From: Corynebacterium qintianiae
Lineage (GTDB): Bacteria; Actinomycetota; Actinomycetes; Mycobacteriales; Mycobacteriaceae
Direction of reading: 5' to 3'
DNA: 64,000 nt
Assembly: GCF_011038645.2 (NCBI RefSeq)
Contig: NZ_CP064955.1
Span: 620,001-684,000, forward strand
Below the pieces are notes generated by a model. It searched no databases, was not told the DNA's origin, and worked only from the letters and a program-made list of their open reading frames with translations. How positions within the stretch are numbered: the first letter of the stretch is position 1; each line of letters starts with the position of its first letter. This document shows positions 9,171 to 17,711 of this stretch, in pieces. The position numbers were made by a program, and so were the translations under genes.

Positions 9171-9199
9171 ATTGTATAGAACACTAGTTCGATAGTCAA
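9171..9199 (-). promoter_or_regulatory. SigA-type promoter with LexA-like SOS box in its spacer
   Basis: On the minus strand the -35 TTGACT (9199-9194) and the -10 TACAAT (9176-9171) are 17 bp apart. The spacer is almost exactly filled by TCGAACTAGTGTTCTA (9192-9177), which matches 12 of 14 defined positions of the corynebacterial SOS box as I recall it (TCGAAC-A-NN-T-GTTCGA). Binding here would block the HNH gene and could also affect nei2, which starts at 9225 on the other strand. Confidence 0.65.
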
Positions 9200-9224
9200 G
9201 CCCCCAGGAAAGAATTTTTGAGTT

Positions 9225-10034
9225 ATGCCCGAAGGTGATTCCGTCTACCAGCTCTCCAAGCGACTGCAGTTCATGGCCGGCCGCGAGGTCACTCATACGA
9301 GCCTGCGGGTGCCGCGCTTCGCCACCGTGGACTTCACGGGCCTTGCCTGCGACAAAGTGTGGCCCTACGGCAAGCACCTGTTCATGCAGTTCGGGCCCGA
9401 AATCCTGCACACACACCTGAAGATGGAGGGCACGTGGTCAATGCACCGCGCCGGCGCGCGCTGGCGCAAACCGGGCCACACCGCGCGCGTGGTGCTGCGC
9501 CTCGCCGACGCGAAGGGCGACATCGAACTCGTCGGCCACGAACTCGGGCTTGTCGACGTCTTCCCGGCCCGCGAATACTCCGCTCGAATGGGCTACCTGG
9601 GACCCGACATGCTGGCGGAGGACTTCGACCACGACGAGGTGGTCAGACGCATTACCTCACAGCCCGATATGGAGATCGGCCGGGCGCTGCTGGACCAGAA
9701 GAACGCGGCGGGCATCGGCAACGAGTACCGGGCGGAGATTGGGTTTTTGGCGGGGACGCATCCGGCTCGGCTGGTGCGTGAGGTGGACGTCGACAAGCAT
9801 GTGCGGCTCGCGAGGAGGCTGATGTGGGCGAACAAAGACTCCCCGGTGCGCGTGACCACGGGGGTCAAGCGCGCCGGGGAGACGAGCTATGTGTTCGGCC
9901 GCAATAACAAGCCGTGCCGCAGGTGCACCGCGCTTATCACCAAAGGTTTCCTCGGCGGCTCGGGCGACCTGGAGCGGGTTATCTGGTGGTGTCCGGACTG
10001 CCAGCCGCCCGGTCCTTCATGGCGCGGCGAATGA
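9225..10034 (+). CDS. Fpg/Nei-family DNA glycosylase (Nei2-like)
   Basis: 269 residues. It begins MPEGDSV, so the catalytic N-terminal P2 (Schiff-base nucleophile after Met removal) and E3 are present. The helix-two-turn-helix includes DQKNAAGIGNEYRAE, and a zinc finger closes the protein with C231, C234, C256 and C259. Members excise oxidised bases and cleave the abasic site. The MPEGDS start resembles Nei/EndoVIII more than MutM (MPELPE). A Shine-Dalgarno AGGAAAG lies upstream. The last 56 bp overlap the end of the convergent dedA gene. Confidence 0.9.
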   Translation: MPEGDSVYQLSKRLQFMAGREVTHTSLRVPRFATVDFTGLACDKVWPYGKHLFMQFGPEILHTHLKMEGTWSMHRAGARWRKPGHTARVVLRLADAKGDIELVGHELGLVDVFPAREYSARMGYLGPDMLAEDFDHDEVVRRITSQPDMEIGRALLDQKNAAGIGNEYRAEIGFLAGTHPARLVREVDVDKHVRLARRLMWANKDSPVRVTTGVKRAGETSYVFGRNNKPCRRCTALITKGFLGGSGDLERVIWWCPDCQPPGPSWRGE

Positions 10035-10617
10035 AGAACGCCAGGATGCCAACGATGATCAGGGCCAAGATGAGATAGACGACGTTGGAGTAGGTGTTCA
10101 CGTACTCCTCCACGATGTGCCAGTTGTCGCCGAGGAAGTAGCCCAAGGTGATCAAGATGGCGTTCCAGATCGCGGAACCGAGCGTCGTCCACAAGCCGAA
10201 GGCCAGAAGGTTCATCCGGTCCAGGCCGGCGGGGATGGAGATCAGTGAGCGGACGCCGGGGATGAGGCGGCCGAAAAACACCGAAACCTTGCCGTACTTG
10301 TCGAACCACGCCAGGGCGTTGTCCACGTCGGAGCCCTTGACCAGCCACATCCACTCCGCGATGGCGCGCAGCCGCTTCGCGCCCAGCCAGGCGCCGAGAC
10401 CGTAGAGCAGGTACGCGCCGGCCACGGACCCGATCAGAGACCAGATGAACACCGAGGCGAAGTTCAGCGAGCCCTGCGCGACCGTGAACCCGGCCAGCGG
10501 CAGGACCACCTCGGAGGGAATCGGCGGGAAGAGATTCTCCGCGAGGATTGCGAGGCCGACGCCGGGGGCGCCGATGACTTCCATGAGGTTGACGAGCCAG
10601 TCGATAATTGCCTGCAT
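9979..10617 (-). CDS. DedA-family membrane protein
   Basis: 212 residues with four to five predicted membrane segments and the DedA/SNARE-associated signature: ENLFPPIPSEVVLPLAGF near residue 28 and FFGRLIPGVRSLISIPAG near residue 115. Both the conserved Glu and the Arg-containing motif are intact. Some DedA proteins are now known as undecaprenyl-phosphate or phospholipid flippases, so a role in recycling lipid carriers for the envelope is possible but not shown. A CACAAT hexamer ends 7 nt before the ATG (leaderless). Its 3' end overlaps nei2 by 56 bp on the opposite strand. Confidence 0.9.
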   Translation of the reverse strand: MQAIIDWLVNLMEVIGAPGVGLAILAENLFPPIPSEVVLPLAGFTVAQGSLNFASVFIWSLIGSVAGAYLLYGLGAWLGAKRLRAIAEWMWLVKGSDVDNALAWFDKYGKVSVFFGRLIPGVRSLISIPAGLDRMNLLAFGLWTTLGSAIWNAILITLGYFLGDNWHIVEEYVNTYSNVVYLILALIIVGILAFFIRRAMKDRAAGSPDTTR

Positions 10618-10632
10618 TCCGCTTATTGTGCC

Positions 10633-12120
10633 CTACCCGACCGACGTCGACCAAGTGTGAACCGGCGAGCCACTTTCCTGATTCACCAGGTATTGCCTGA
10701 CAACCCTCTGCAGCGCCTCATCGCGCTGCGGGGTGTCGGGCCGCGACCCTGCACCCGCCTCGGTGAGTGCGGCCAGCTGCCACGTGGCTCCGTTCTGGCG
10801 GTTGACCACGCGGCCCTCGATGATACTGAGGTACTCATCGATGCAGTCGGTGTCGACGCCTAGCGCGGTGAGGCCCTGGCGGGCGTCGTCAAGCAAATAC
10901 GTCTTCACCAGCTCGGCGACGTCGATCGTGCCCAGGGTCGGCCAGTCCATGCGCGCGGTGAGCCCGTCGCGAGCGCCAGCGAGGAAGTTGCGCTCGGCAG
11001 TGGCGAAGCTCATGCGCGACCAGACGGGGCGCGTCTGCTCGGCGAGGTACTTGACCAAGCCGTAGTAGAACGCGGCGTCGGCGATGATGTCTTTGACCGT
11101 CGGGCCGGCGGGCAGAAGACGATTTTCCACGCGGATGTGCGAAAGTTCGCCGTTGGGATCGTAGATCGGGCGGTTCCAACGCCACACGGTGCCGTTCTGC
11201 AGGTTGAGGTAGTGCAGGCCCGGGTTGTCGCCGGACATCACCGGCTTGCCAGCCTCGACCCGGCCCTCGGGCAGCAGCGGCGAGAAGTAGCGTACGTTCT
11301 CCTCGAACAAGTCAAACACGGAAGTGATCCATCGCTCGCCGAACCACACGCGCGGGCGCACACCCTGGTTGATCAGCTCCTGGGTGCGCGTGTCGATGGA
11401 CTGCTGAAATACCGGGATGCGCGACTCGTGCCACAAGCGGCGCCCCATGAACAACGGGGAGTTCGCGCCGACGGCCGCCTGGACTCCCGCGATCGCCTGC
11501 GAAGCGTTCCAGGCGTCGGCGAAGCGGTTCGGTGCGACCTGCAGGTGCAGCTGCATCGACGTGCACGTCGACTCGGTAGAAATCTCCTCGAAGTCGTGCC
11601 GGTAGCTCTCCATCCGGTTGACGTCGATGTGCAAGAGCTCGCCGCGCGACTCCATGATGCAATTGTTCAGTCCGCGGTAGCGGTGCTCGTTGGTGATCCA
11701 CGCCGGGTCCTCCAGGAACTCGGTGGTCACCGTCGGCAGTGTGCCGATCATCGCGACGTGTGCGCCAGCCTCACGTGCTGCACTCTTGACCGCGTCCAAG
11801 CGTTGTCTCAACCCGCTCTCCAGCGTGCGCAGACCGTCGCCGTCGAGACTCTGCGGCGGAAGGTTCAGCTCCACGTTGTACGAGCCGATCTCGGACTGGT
11901 ACTCGTCGCTAAGCCGCGACAACACCTCCTGGTTGAGGGAGGCGGGCTGCATGGCGTCGTCGACGAGATTGAGCTCCAGCTCGAGGCCGATCGTGCCGTG
12001 GCTGACGAACTCGGCCTGCTGCAGGTGGCGGTCAAACACCTCGAGCTCGTCCTCGAGGCGCTTACGGTAGACCGTGCGCTGCCTGGGCGTATAGCGGTCC
12101 GTGGAGATTGAGTCACCCAT
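10633..12120 (-). CDS. Glutamate-cysteine ligase family 2 (GCS2) protein
   Basis: 495 residues with the GCS2 core: the early acidic motif TIGLELELNLVDD around residue 43, SYNVELNLPPQSL, and HIRVENRLLPAGPT in the second half. The fold is shared with glutamine synthetase and joins an amine to a carboxylate using ATP. The usual call is gamma-glutamylcysteine ligase or a related carboxylate-amine ligase. Corynebacteria use mycothiol rather than glutathione, so the real substrate is uncertain. The ATG directly follows the pgi stop (TAG-ATG) with no gap, so it is expressed as the second gene of a pgi operon. Confidence 0.82.
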   Translation of the reverse strand: MGDSISTDRYTPRQRTVYRKRLEDELEVFDRHLQQAEFVSHGTIGLELELNLVDDAMQPASLNQEVLSRLSDEYQSEIGSYNVELNLPPQSLDGDGLRTLESGLRQRLDAVKSAAREAGAHVAMIGTLPTVTTEFLEDPAWITNEHRYRGLNNCIMESRGELLHIDVNRMESYRHDFEEISTESTCTSMQLHLQVAPNRFADAWNASQAIAGVQAAVGANSPLFMGRRLWHESRIPVFQQSIDTRTQELINQGVRPRVWFGERWITSVFDLFEENVRYFSPLLPEGRVEAGKPVMSGDNPGLHYLNLQNGTVWRWNRPIYDPNGELSHIRVENRLLPAGPTVKDIIADAAFYYGLVKYLAEQTRPVWSRMSFATAERNFLAGARDGLTARMDWPTLGTIDVAELVKTYLLDDARQGLTALGVDTDCIDEYLSIIEGRVVNRQNGATWQLAALTEAGAGSRPDTPQRDEALQRVVRQYLVNQESGSPVHTWSTSVG

Positions 12121-13731
12121 CTACTTCGCGCCCGTGTACCAGGTGATTAGCGCGTCGGTCGAGGAGTCTCCGGTGTCCGGTTCCACCTCACCCGCCACAG
12201 CTGCGGCGAGATCGTTCGCTTGCTGCTTGCCCAGCTCCACACCCCACTGGTCGAAGGCGTTGATGTCCCAGATCACGGACTCGGTGAAGGTGATGTGCTC
12301 GTACAGCGCGATCAGCGCACCGAGCACGCGCGGGGTCAGCTCCTCGGCGAGGATCGTCGTGGTCGGGCGGTTGCCGGGCATCACCTTATGGGGGGCGAGC
12401 TGCTTGTCGACGCCCTCCCCGACGATCTCGGACTCAGACTTGCCGAAAGCCAGGACCTTCGTCTGCGCGAACATGTTGCCCATCAGCAGGTCGTGCATCG
12501 AACCGGTCCCGTCAGCCGCCGGGAGGTCCTGCTTCGGGGTGGCGAAGCCGATGAAATCGGCCGGGATCATCGTCGTGCCTTGGTGGATGAGCTGGTAAAA
12601 GGCGTGCTGGCCGTTGGTGCCGGGCTCGCCCCAGAAGATCTCACCCGTGTCGTAGGTGACCATCTGGCCGTCGCGGGTGACGGACTTGCCATTGGACTCC
12701 ATCGTCAGCTGCTGCAGGTAGGCGGGGAAGCGGGAGAGGTCCTCGGAGTAGGGGAGCACGGCATGGGTCTGGGCCTTGTGAAAGTTGCGGTACCAGACGT
12801 TGATCAAGCCCATCAGGGCTGGGACATTCTCGCTGAGGTCAGCGGTGCGGAAGTGCTCGTCGACCGCGCGGAAGCCCTCGAGGAAACGCATGAAGTCGAG
12901 CGGGCCGATGACGCACATCAGAGACAACCCGATGGCGGAGTCGACGGAGTAACGCCCGCCCACCCAGTCCCAGAACGGGAACATGTTGTTGGTGTCGATG
13001 CCGAACTCCGCGACCTTTTCGGCGTTGGTGGACACGGCGACGAAGTGCTCGGCGATCACGGACTCGTCGCCGTCGAAACGCTCGAGCAGCCAGCGCTTCG
13101 CGGCGTGCGCGTTGGCCAATGTCTCCTGCGTGGTGAAGGTTTTCGACGCCACGACGAAAAGCGTCTCCTCCGGGACGCAGTTGTCCAGCACGCTGACCAT
13201 GTCCGCCGGATCGACGTTGGAGACGAATTCGGCTGTAATCCCCGCGGTTGCGTAGGCGCGCAGTGCCTTGGCAGCCATCGCGGGGCCCAGGTCGGATCCG
13301 CCGATGCCGATGTTGACTACTTTCTTGATGGGCCCGGAGCGCAACGCCGAGGCGAAATCGCGCATGCGGCCGAGGACCTCGTGCACGTCCGCGGCGGCGT
13401 CCTGGCCATCGACGGTGAGGTCATCCTCCACGGGGATGCGCAGCGCGGTGTGCAGCACGGCGCGGTCCTCGGTGTTGTTGATGTGCGCGCCGGTGAACAT
13501 GTCCTCGATGCGTTCCTTGAGACCCGCTTGCTCAGCGAGCTCTATAAGGGCGTGGACGATGTCGTCGTCGATAAGATTTTTCGACAGGTCGACGTGCAGG
13601 CCAGCGGCATCGAAAGTGTACTTGTTGGCCCGCTGATCATCTGCGGCGAACAGGTCACGGAGGGTGTCGGTTTTCTCGGCGTGCAGCTTGTCGAGGTTTT
13701 TCCAGGCTGGCGTGGCGGTGATGTCAGTCAT
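12121..13731 (-). CDS. pgi: Glucose-6-phosphate isomerase
   Basis: 536 residues from [20 protein letters not shown], close to the standard length. It interconverts glucose 6-phosphate and fructose 6-phosphate. Family signatures are [56 protein letters not shown] and the [19 protein letters not shown] block, which carry the phosphate-binding and catalytic residues. The open frame continues far upstream but only as antisense of mhuD and aroQ, so this ATG is the sensible start. mhuD is divergent 51 bp away, and the GCS2 gene follows immediately downstream. Confidence 0.96.
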   Translation of the reverse strand: MTDITATPAWKNLDKLHAEKTDTLRDLFAADDQRANKYTFDAAGLHVDLSKNLIDDDIVHALIELAEQAGLKERIEDMFTGAHINNTEDRAVLHTALRIPVEDDLTVDGQDAAADVHEVLGRMRDFASALRSGPIKKVVNIGIGGSDLGPAMAAKALRAYATAGITAEFVSNVDPADMVSVLDNCVPEETLFVVASKTFTTQETLANAHAAKRWLLERFDGDESVIAEHFVAVSTNAEKVAEFGIDTNNMFPFWDWVGGRYSVDSAIGLSLMCVIGPLDFMRFLEGFRAVDEHFRTADLSENVPALMGLINVWYRNFHKAQTHAVLPYSEDLSRFPAYLQQLTMESNGKSVTRDGQMVTYDTGEIFWGEPGTNGQHAFYQLIHQGTTMIPADFIGFATPKQDLPAADGTGSMHDLLMGNMFAQTKVLAFGKSESEIVGEGVDKQLAPHKVMPGNRPTTTILAEELTPRVLGALIALYEHITFTESVIWDINAFDQWGVELGKQQANDLAAAVAGEVEPDTGDSSTDALITWYTGAK

Positions 13732-13768
13732 GGTGTCAACGCTAGTCAAAAACAGAGCGCCGAGAGGG

Positions 13769-13774
13769 CATAAT
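13769..13774 (+). promoter_or_regulatory. -10 element of mhuD (leaderless)
   Basis: CATAAT ends 8 nt before the mhuD ATG, within the decamer GGCATAATGG. The same decamer occurs on the minus strand before the convergent gene aroQ. Confidence 0.45.
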
Positions 13775-13782
13775 GGGGACCT

Positions 13783-14088
13783 ATGAGTATCGTAAAAATC
13801 AACGCTATTTCCGTGCCGGCCGGCGGCGGCGAGGAGCTGGAACGCCGGTTCGCCGCCCGCAAGCACGCGATTGATTCGCAGCCGGGATTCGAGGGCTTCC
13901 AACTCCTGCGTCCCGTCAAGGGGGAGGACCGCTACTTTGTGGTGACCCGCTGGGCCGACCAGGAGTCCTACGACGCGTGGTGGGCGGGCGAGGGCCGCGG
14001 CGCCCACTCGGGTTCCGGAAAGCCTGTGGCTTCTCAGGCGCAGCTGCTCGAGTTCGAGGTGGCGCTCGACTCGCTCGAGCGGGACTAG
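13783..14088 (+). CDS. mhuD: MhuD-like heme-degrading monooxygenase
   Basis: 101 residues of the ABM/ferredoxin-like fold. It resembles Mycobacterium tuberculosis MhuD, sharing the start [21 protein letters not shown] and the LLEFEV end. The residues described as essential in MhuD are all present: N7, W66 and the heme ligand H75. MhuD opens heme to mycobilin and frees iron without releasing carbon monoxide, so the likely role is use of host heme iron. No heme importer is adjacent. It meets aroQ tail to tail with a shared CTAG. Confidence 0.85.
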   Translation: MSIVKINAISVPAGGGEELERRFAARKHAIDSQPGFEGFQLLRPVKGEDRYFVVTRWADQESYDAWWAGEGRGAHSGSGKPVASQAQLLEFEVALDSLERD

Positions 14089-14378
14089 CCCAGCTTCCCC
14101 CGTCCGAGGCGCAGCAGGATCGCGGCGAGGGCCGGGCCTTCCTCGCCAAGTTCGTCGCGGAATTGGTTGATGATCGCGACCTCGCGGGTGTGCACGAGAC
14201 GCGTCCCGCCGGAGCCCATGCGGGTTTTGCCGATTGCGCGGGAAACCTCCGAGCGCCGTTTCACCGCGTCCAGGATCACGCGGTCGAGCCTGTCGATCTC
14301 CTGGCGGTACTTCTGAATCTCGGCGTCCGACAACGGGTCGTCGGTTCCGGAGGGCATGCGGATCTCGAACTCGCTCAT
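14085..14378 (-). CDS. Chorismate mutase (AroQ class)
   Basis: 97 residues, all helical in appearance. The helix 1 motif [27 protein letters not shown] carries the conserved Arg and Asp/Glu residues of AroQ mutases, followed by a loop and [18 protein letters not shown]. It converts chorismate to prephenate for Phe and Tyr synthesis. No signal peptide is seen, so it is cytosolic. In actinobacteria these small enzymes often depend on the DAHP synthase for activity. The promoter has CATAAT ending 8 nt before the ATG. Confidence 0.88.
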   Translation of the reverse strand: MSEFEIRMPSGTDDPLSDAEIQKYRQEIDRLDRVILDAVKRRSEVSRAIGKTRMGSGGTRLVHTREVAIINQFRDELGEEGPALAAILLRLGRGKLG

Positions 14379-14379
14379 G

Positions 14380-14397
14380 GGTGGCCATTATGCCACC
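14380..14397. promoter_or_regulatory. Inverted repeat around the aroQ -10 element
   Basis: GGTGGC (14380-14385) and GCCACC (14392-14397) form a 6-bp inverted repeat around CATTAT. The minus-strand CATAAT (14392-14387), the likely -10 of the chorismate mutase gene, sits inside it, 8 nt from that gene's ATG. It could be an operator; no regulator can be named. Confidence 0.35.
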
Positions 14398-14439
14398 TAG
14401 AAGGCCATGTCGGGTCATGATTGTAGGGTTAGGGTCATC

Positions 14440-16746
14440 ATGAACACAGATCTGGTTTTGGGACTCAACCCGCAGCAGGAAGCCGCCGTCAAGCACCAGG
14501 GCGGCCCGCTGCTCATTATCGCCGGTGCTGGCTCCGGCAAGACCGCGGTGCTCACCCGCAGGATCGCGTACCTCCTGCGGGAGCGGGGGGTGGCACCGTG
14601 GCAAATCCTGGCCATTACCTTCACCAACAAGGCCGCCGCAGAGATGAAGGAGCGGGTTGCCGGTCTTGTCGGGCCCGAGGCCGAGCGCATGTGGGTGGCC
14701 ACGTTCCACTCGGTGTGCGTGCGGATTCTGCGCCAGCAAGCGCAGCTCGTGCCGGGGCTGAACACCAACTTCTCCATCTACGACTCGGACGACTCACGCC
14801 GGTTGCTGTCGATGATCGCCAAGGACTACAACCTGGATTTGAAGAAGTTCTCCGCGCGGACGCTGGCCAACGCCATTTCGAACCTGAAAAACGAGCTGGT
14901 GGGGCCGGAGGAGGCGCTGCGGCGGGCCGAGCAGATCCGTAATCCCTTCGACATTACGGTGGCCCGGGTGTTCGCGGAGTACCAGCAGCGGCTGCGTCAG
15001 TCCAACGCCCTCGACTTCGACGACCTCATCGGTGAAGTCGTCCGGATCTTCAAGGAGCACCCTCAGGTCACGGAGTACTACCGCCGACGCTTCCGCCACG
15101 TGCTGGTGGACGAGTACCAGGACACCAACCACGCCCAGTACGAACTGATCCACACCCTGGTCGGTTCCGGCGCGGACGCGCCGGAGCTCGCCGTGGTGGG
15201 CGACTCGGACCAGTCCATCTACGCGTTCCGCGGCGCGACGATCCGCAACATCGAGGAGTTCGAGCGTGACTACCCGAACGCGACCACGGTTCTGCTCGAG
15301 CAGAACTACCGCTCCACCCAAAATATCCTCTCCGCGGCCAACGCCGTCATCGCGCAGAACGAGGGCCGCCGGCCGAAGAACCTCTGGACATCACATGGAG
15401 CTGGCGACCAAATCGTCGCCTACGTCGCTGATAACGAACACGACGAGGCCCGCTTCGTCGCCAGCGAAATCGACCGATTGGCGGACGAGGGGTACCCGTA
15501 CAGCGACATTGCGGTGATGTACCGCACCAACAACGCTTCGCGCGCGCTGGAGGACATCTTCATCCGCTCCGGCATCCCGTACAAGGTGGTGGGCGGCACA
15601 CGATTCTACGAGCGCCGCGAGATCCGCGACATCGTCGCCTACATGAAAGTGCTGGACAATCCGGATGACACGGTCAGCCTGCGGCGTATCGTCAACGTTC
15701 CAAAGCGTGCAATCGGTGACAAGGCGCAGGCGATGGTGGCGCTGCACGCACAGAATGCGGGGGTCAGTTTCGGGCAGGCGCTTGTCGACGCCGCGGCGGG
15801 CGACGTTGGCATGCTTGCCGCGCGGTCCAAGAACGCCATCGTCGGCTTTGTCGAGTTGCTCGACGGGTTGCGCGCCGAGCTTCCCGCGCTGAAGAACGAG
15901 GTCACCGGAATGCCCGACCTCGGCCAGGTAGTAACCCGCATATTGGAAGCCACGGGTTACCGCGCGGAGCTGGAAGCGTCGAACGACCCGCAGGACGGGT
16001 CGCGCCTGGACAACCTCAACGAGCTCGTCTCGGTCGCCCGGGAGTTTTCCTCGGAGGCGGCCAACCAGATCGCCTACATGAGCCAGGAAGAGCTCGATAG
16101 CGTCTTGGAGGAGGGTGAGCCGGCGCCGGGGTCGCTCCAGGCGTTCTTGGAGCGTGTCTCGCTGGTGGCGGACGCCGACCAACTGCCGGACAGCGAGCAA
16201 GGGGTTGTCACCCTGATGACGCTGCACACCGCCAAGGGCTTGGAGTTCCCCCACGTGTTCGTGACCGGGTGGGAGGACGGGCAGTTCCCCCACTTGCGCG
16301 CGCTGGGGGATCCGGCCGAGCTGGCGGAGGAGCGTCGATTAGCTTACGTCGGCATCACCCGCGCGAAAAAGCGTCTGTACCTGACCCGGGCGATGCTGCG
16401 GTCGTCGTGGGGTTCCCCGGTGACGAACCCCGCCAGCCGCTTCCTCGCGGAGATCCCGGAGGAGCTCCTCGACTGGCGCAGGGTGGAACCGGAGCGCACG
16501 TTCACCTCCGACGCGTGGGGCACCCCCGCCCGCGCGCCCCGGCGCCGCACCGCGAGTTCGGGAACCCGGGTAAACAAGAACCTCCAGCTCGCCCCGGGGG
16601 ACCGCGTCAACCATGCCAAGTACGGGCTGGGCACCGTCGAGTCCGTGGAGGGCTCTGGTGTGCGGGAGACCGTGGTGATCGACTTCGGCTCGTCCGGCAC
16701 AGTGCGGCTGATGCTCATCGGCGGGGTGCCGATGGAGAAGCTTTAA
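14440..16746 (+). CDS. pcrA: ATP-dependent DNA helicase PcrA/UvrD
   Basis: 768 residues from [17 protein letters not shown], an SF1A helicase acting 3'-5' in nucleotide excision repair and replication. Walker A is AGAGSGKT at residues 28-35, Walker B is [12 protein letters not shown], and [31 protein letters not shown] and [11 protein letters not shown] complete the SF1 motif set. The C-terminus carries the PcrA-type Tudor-like tail ([13 protein letters not shown]). The ATG at 14440 gives the natural N-terminus; another ATG at 14407 is in frame. TAGGGT at 14424-14429 may be the -10. Confidence 0.95.
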   Translation: MNTDLVLGLNPQQEAAVKHQGGPLLIIAGAGSGKTAVLTRRIAYLLRERGVAPWQILAITFTNKAAAEMKERVAGLVGPEAERMWVATFHSVCVRILRQQAQLVPGLNTNFSIYDSDDSRRLLSMIAKDYNLDLKKFSARTLANAISNLKNELVGPEEALRRAEQIRNPFDITVARVFAEYQQRLRQSNALDFDDLIGEVVRIFKEHPQVTEYYRRRFRHVLVDEYQDTNHAQYELIHTLVGSGADAPELAVVGDSDQSIYAFRGATIRNIEEFERDYPNATTVLLEQNYRSTQNILSAANAVIAQNEGRRPKNLWTSHGAGDQIVAYVADNEHDEARFVASEIDRLADEGYPYSDIAVMYRTNNASRALEDIFIRSGIPYKVVGGTRFYERREIRDIVAYMKVLDNPDDTVSLRRIVNVPKRAIGDKAQAMVALHAQNAGVSFGQALVDAAAGDVGMLAARSKNAIVGFVELLDGLRAELPALKNEVTGMPDLGQVVTRILEATGYRAELEASNDPQDGSRLDNLNELVSVAREFSSEAANQIAYMSQEELDSVLEEGEPAPGSLQAFLERVSLVADADQLPDSEQGVVTLMTLHTAKGLEFPHVFVTGWEDGQFPHLRALGDPAELAEERRLAYVGITRAKKRLYLTRAMLRSSWGSPVTNPASRFLAEIPEELLDWRRVEPERTFTSDAWGTPARAPRRRTASSGTRVNKNLQLAPGDRVNHAKYGLGTVESVEGSGVRETVVIDFGSSGTVRLMLIGGVPMEKL

Positions 16747-17444
16747 ATCCGGATTCCCTGGTTGTTAAGCCACACCTGCGGGTCGACCTGGTTGACACCG
16801 TCCGGCTTGATTTCGAAGTGGAGGTGGGGGCCGGTCGAGCGGCCCTCGTTGCCGATGGTGGCGATCTGCTCACCCGCGGAGACGCGCTGGCCCACGGAGA
16901 CGTCGTAGTGGCGCATGTGGCCGTAGACGGAGACCTCGCCGCCGTCGTGCTTGACCACGACCCAGTTGCCGAAACCCTGCGCCGGACCCGCGTTGATGAC
17001 GGTGCCGTCCATCACGGCATAGATCGGTGTGCCCGCGTCGTTGGCGATGTCGATGCCCTGGTGCATACGGCCCCAGCGAGGGCCGAAGCCGGAGCTGAGG
17101 CGACCCGTCGACGGGGTGACCACGGTGCGGCCGTCGGATGTTCGGCCGGTCTGGTAGGCGACAGAGTCTGCCCCGACGGGCGGAACGATCTGGATAGTCC
17201 CGGGCGGGACATTTAGCAGCTGCTCTTCTGCGCGAGGGTCGAACACGATGGTGTGGTCGCCAGCGGTGATTGTCGCACCGGTGGTGAAGATTTGCGCAGC
17301 GGCGGCGGCGAGTGCGCCGGCGATCTGGGTGTCGCCGGTCGCAGGAGAGCCGTCGAGGTTGACGGTCAGCGCGTGGGCGGGGTCCGCGATTGCCGTGAGC
17401 GACAAGGCCGCGGTGACGGCGGCTGTGAGCAGATGTCGTTTCAT
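16743..17444 (-). CDS. Secreted M23 (LytM) metallopeptidase
   Basis: 233 residues from MKRHLLTAAVTAALSLTAIA, a clear signal peptide likely cut after AHA near residue 25. The C-terminal half is an M23 domain with GFGPRWGRMHQGIDIAND (H-x3-D) and a closing HLHFEIKPDG (H-x-H), so the zinc site and catalytic His are complete and peptidoglycan cross-bridge cleavage is expected. The Shine-Dalgarno is GGAAG. It meets pcrA tail to tail, sharing TTAA. The second M23 gene lies upstream in the same direction, separated by a terminator, so the two are independently transcribed. Confidence 0.9.
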   Translation of the reverse strand: MKRHLLTAAVTAALSLTAIADPAHALTVNLDGSPATGDTQIAGALAAAAAQIFTTGATITAGDHTIVFDPRAEEQLLNVPPGTIQIVPPVGADSVAYQTGRTSDGRTVVTPSTGRLSSGFGPRWGRMHQGIDIANDAGTPIYAVMDGTVINAGPAQGFGNWVVVKHDGGEVSVYGHMRHYDVSVGQRVSAGEQIATIGNEGRSTGPHLHFEIKPDGVNQVDPQVWLNNQGIRI

Positions 17445-17489
17445 AACTTCCGGGTTCCTCGCGTGTCGGGGTAGGAAAAGCGAACAGGC

Positions 17490-17518
17490 ATAGAACTTAA
17501 CCCCCCACATGGGGTCAA
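17490..17518 (-). promoter_or_regulatory. Promoter of the first M23 gene
   Basis: On the minus strand TTGACC (17518-17513) and TTCTAT (17495-17490) are separated by 17 bp. A start about 40 bases upstream of the ATG would give a normal leader with the GGAAG ribosome-binding site. Confidence 0.4.
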
Positions 17519-17588
17519 GCAACGGCGTGACATGGGCTTTTATCGAATTTCTGTTCGCCCCCGCCGGAAAAGTGCAGCGTAAGGCGTG

Positions 17589-17615
17589 TGTTACTAATGT
17601 GGAAATTGTTACTAA
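17589..17615 (-). promoter_or_regulatory. Direct repeat TTAGTAACA x2, putative activator or repressor site
   Basis: Minus-strand TTAGTAACA occurs twice with an 18-bp period (17615-17607 and 17597-17589), between the terminator of one M23 gene and the promoter of the other. GTAACA direct repeats recall MtrA sites that control M23/NlpC cell-wall enzymes in C. glutamicum, but the spacing is wider than I remember for MtrA, so the regulator is open. Confidence 0.35.
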
Positions 17616-17670
17616 AGTGATTGGGCTCGGGGGTGGTCTGAATTACCCCCGGGCGTCGGTACGCGCACGC

Positions 17671-17695
17671 AAAACCCCGCTCCGGGGGAGCGGGG
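17671..17695 (-). terminator. Intrinsic terminator of the second M23 gene
   Basis: A 9-bp perfect stem CCCCGCTCC / GGAGCGGGG (17675-17683 with 17687-17695) and a 3-nt loop are followed on the minus strand by TTTT. It lies 17 bp after the stop codon of the gene ending at 17712. Confidence 0.8.
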
Positions 17696-17711
17696 TGAGG
17701 TCGGGAATGGC

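Noticed and set aside
13732..14739. The pgi reading frame stays open far upstream, giving an apparent 872-residue protein.
   Set aside because: The extra part is antisense to mhuD and overlaps aroQ and pcrA, has shadow-like composition, and the Pgi family starts at the ATG at 13731.
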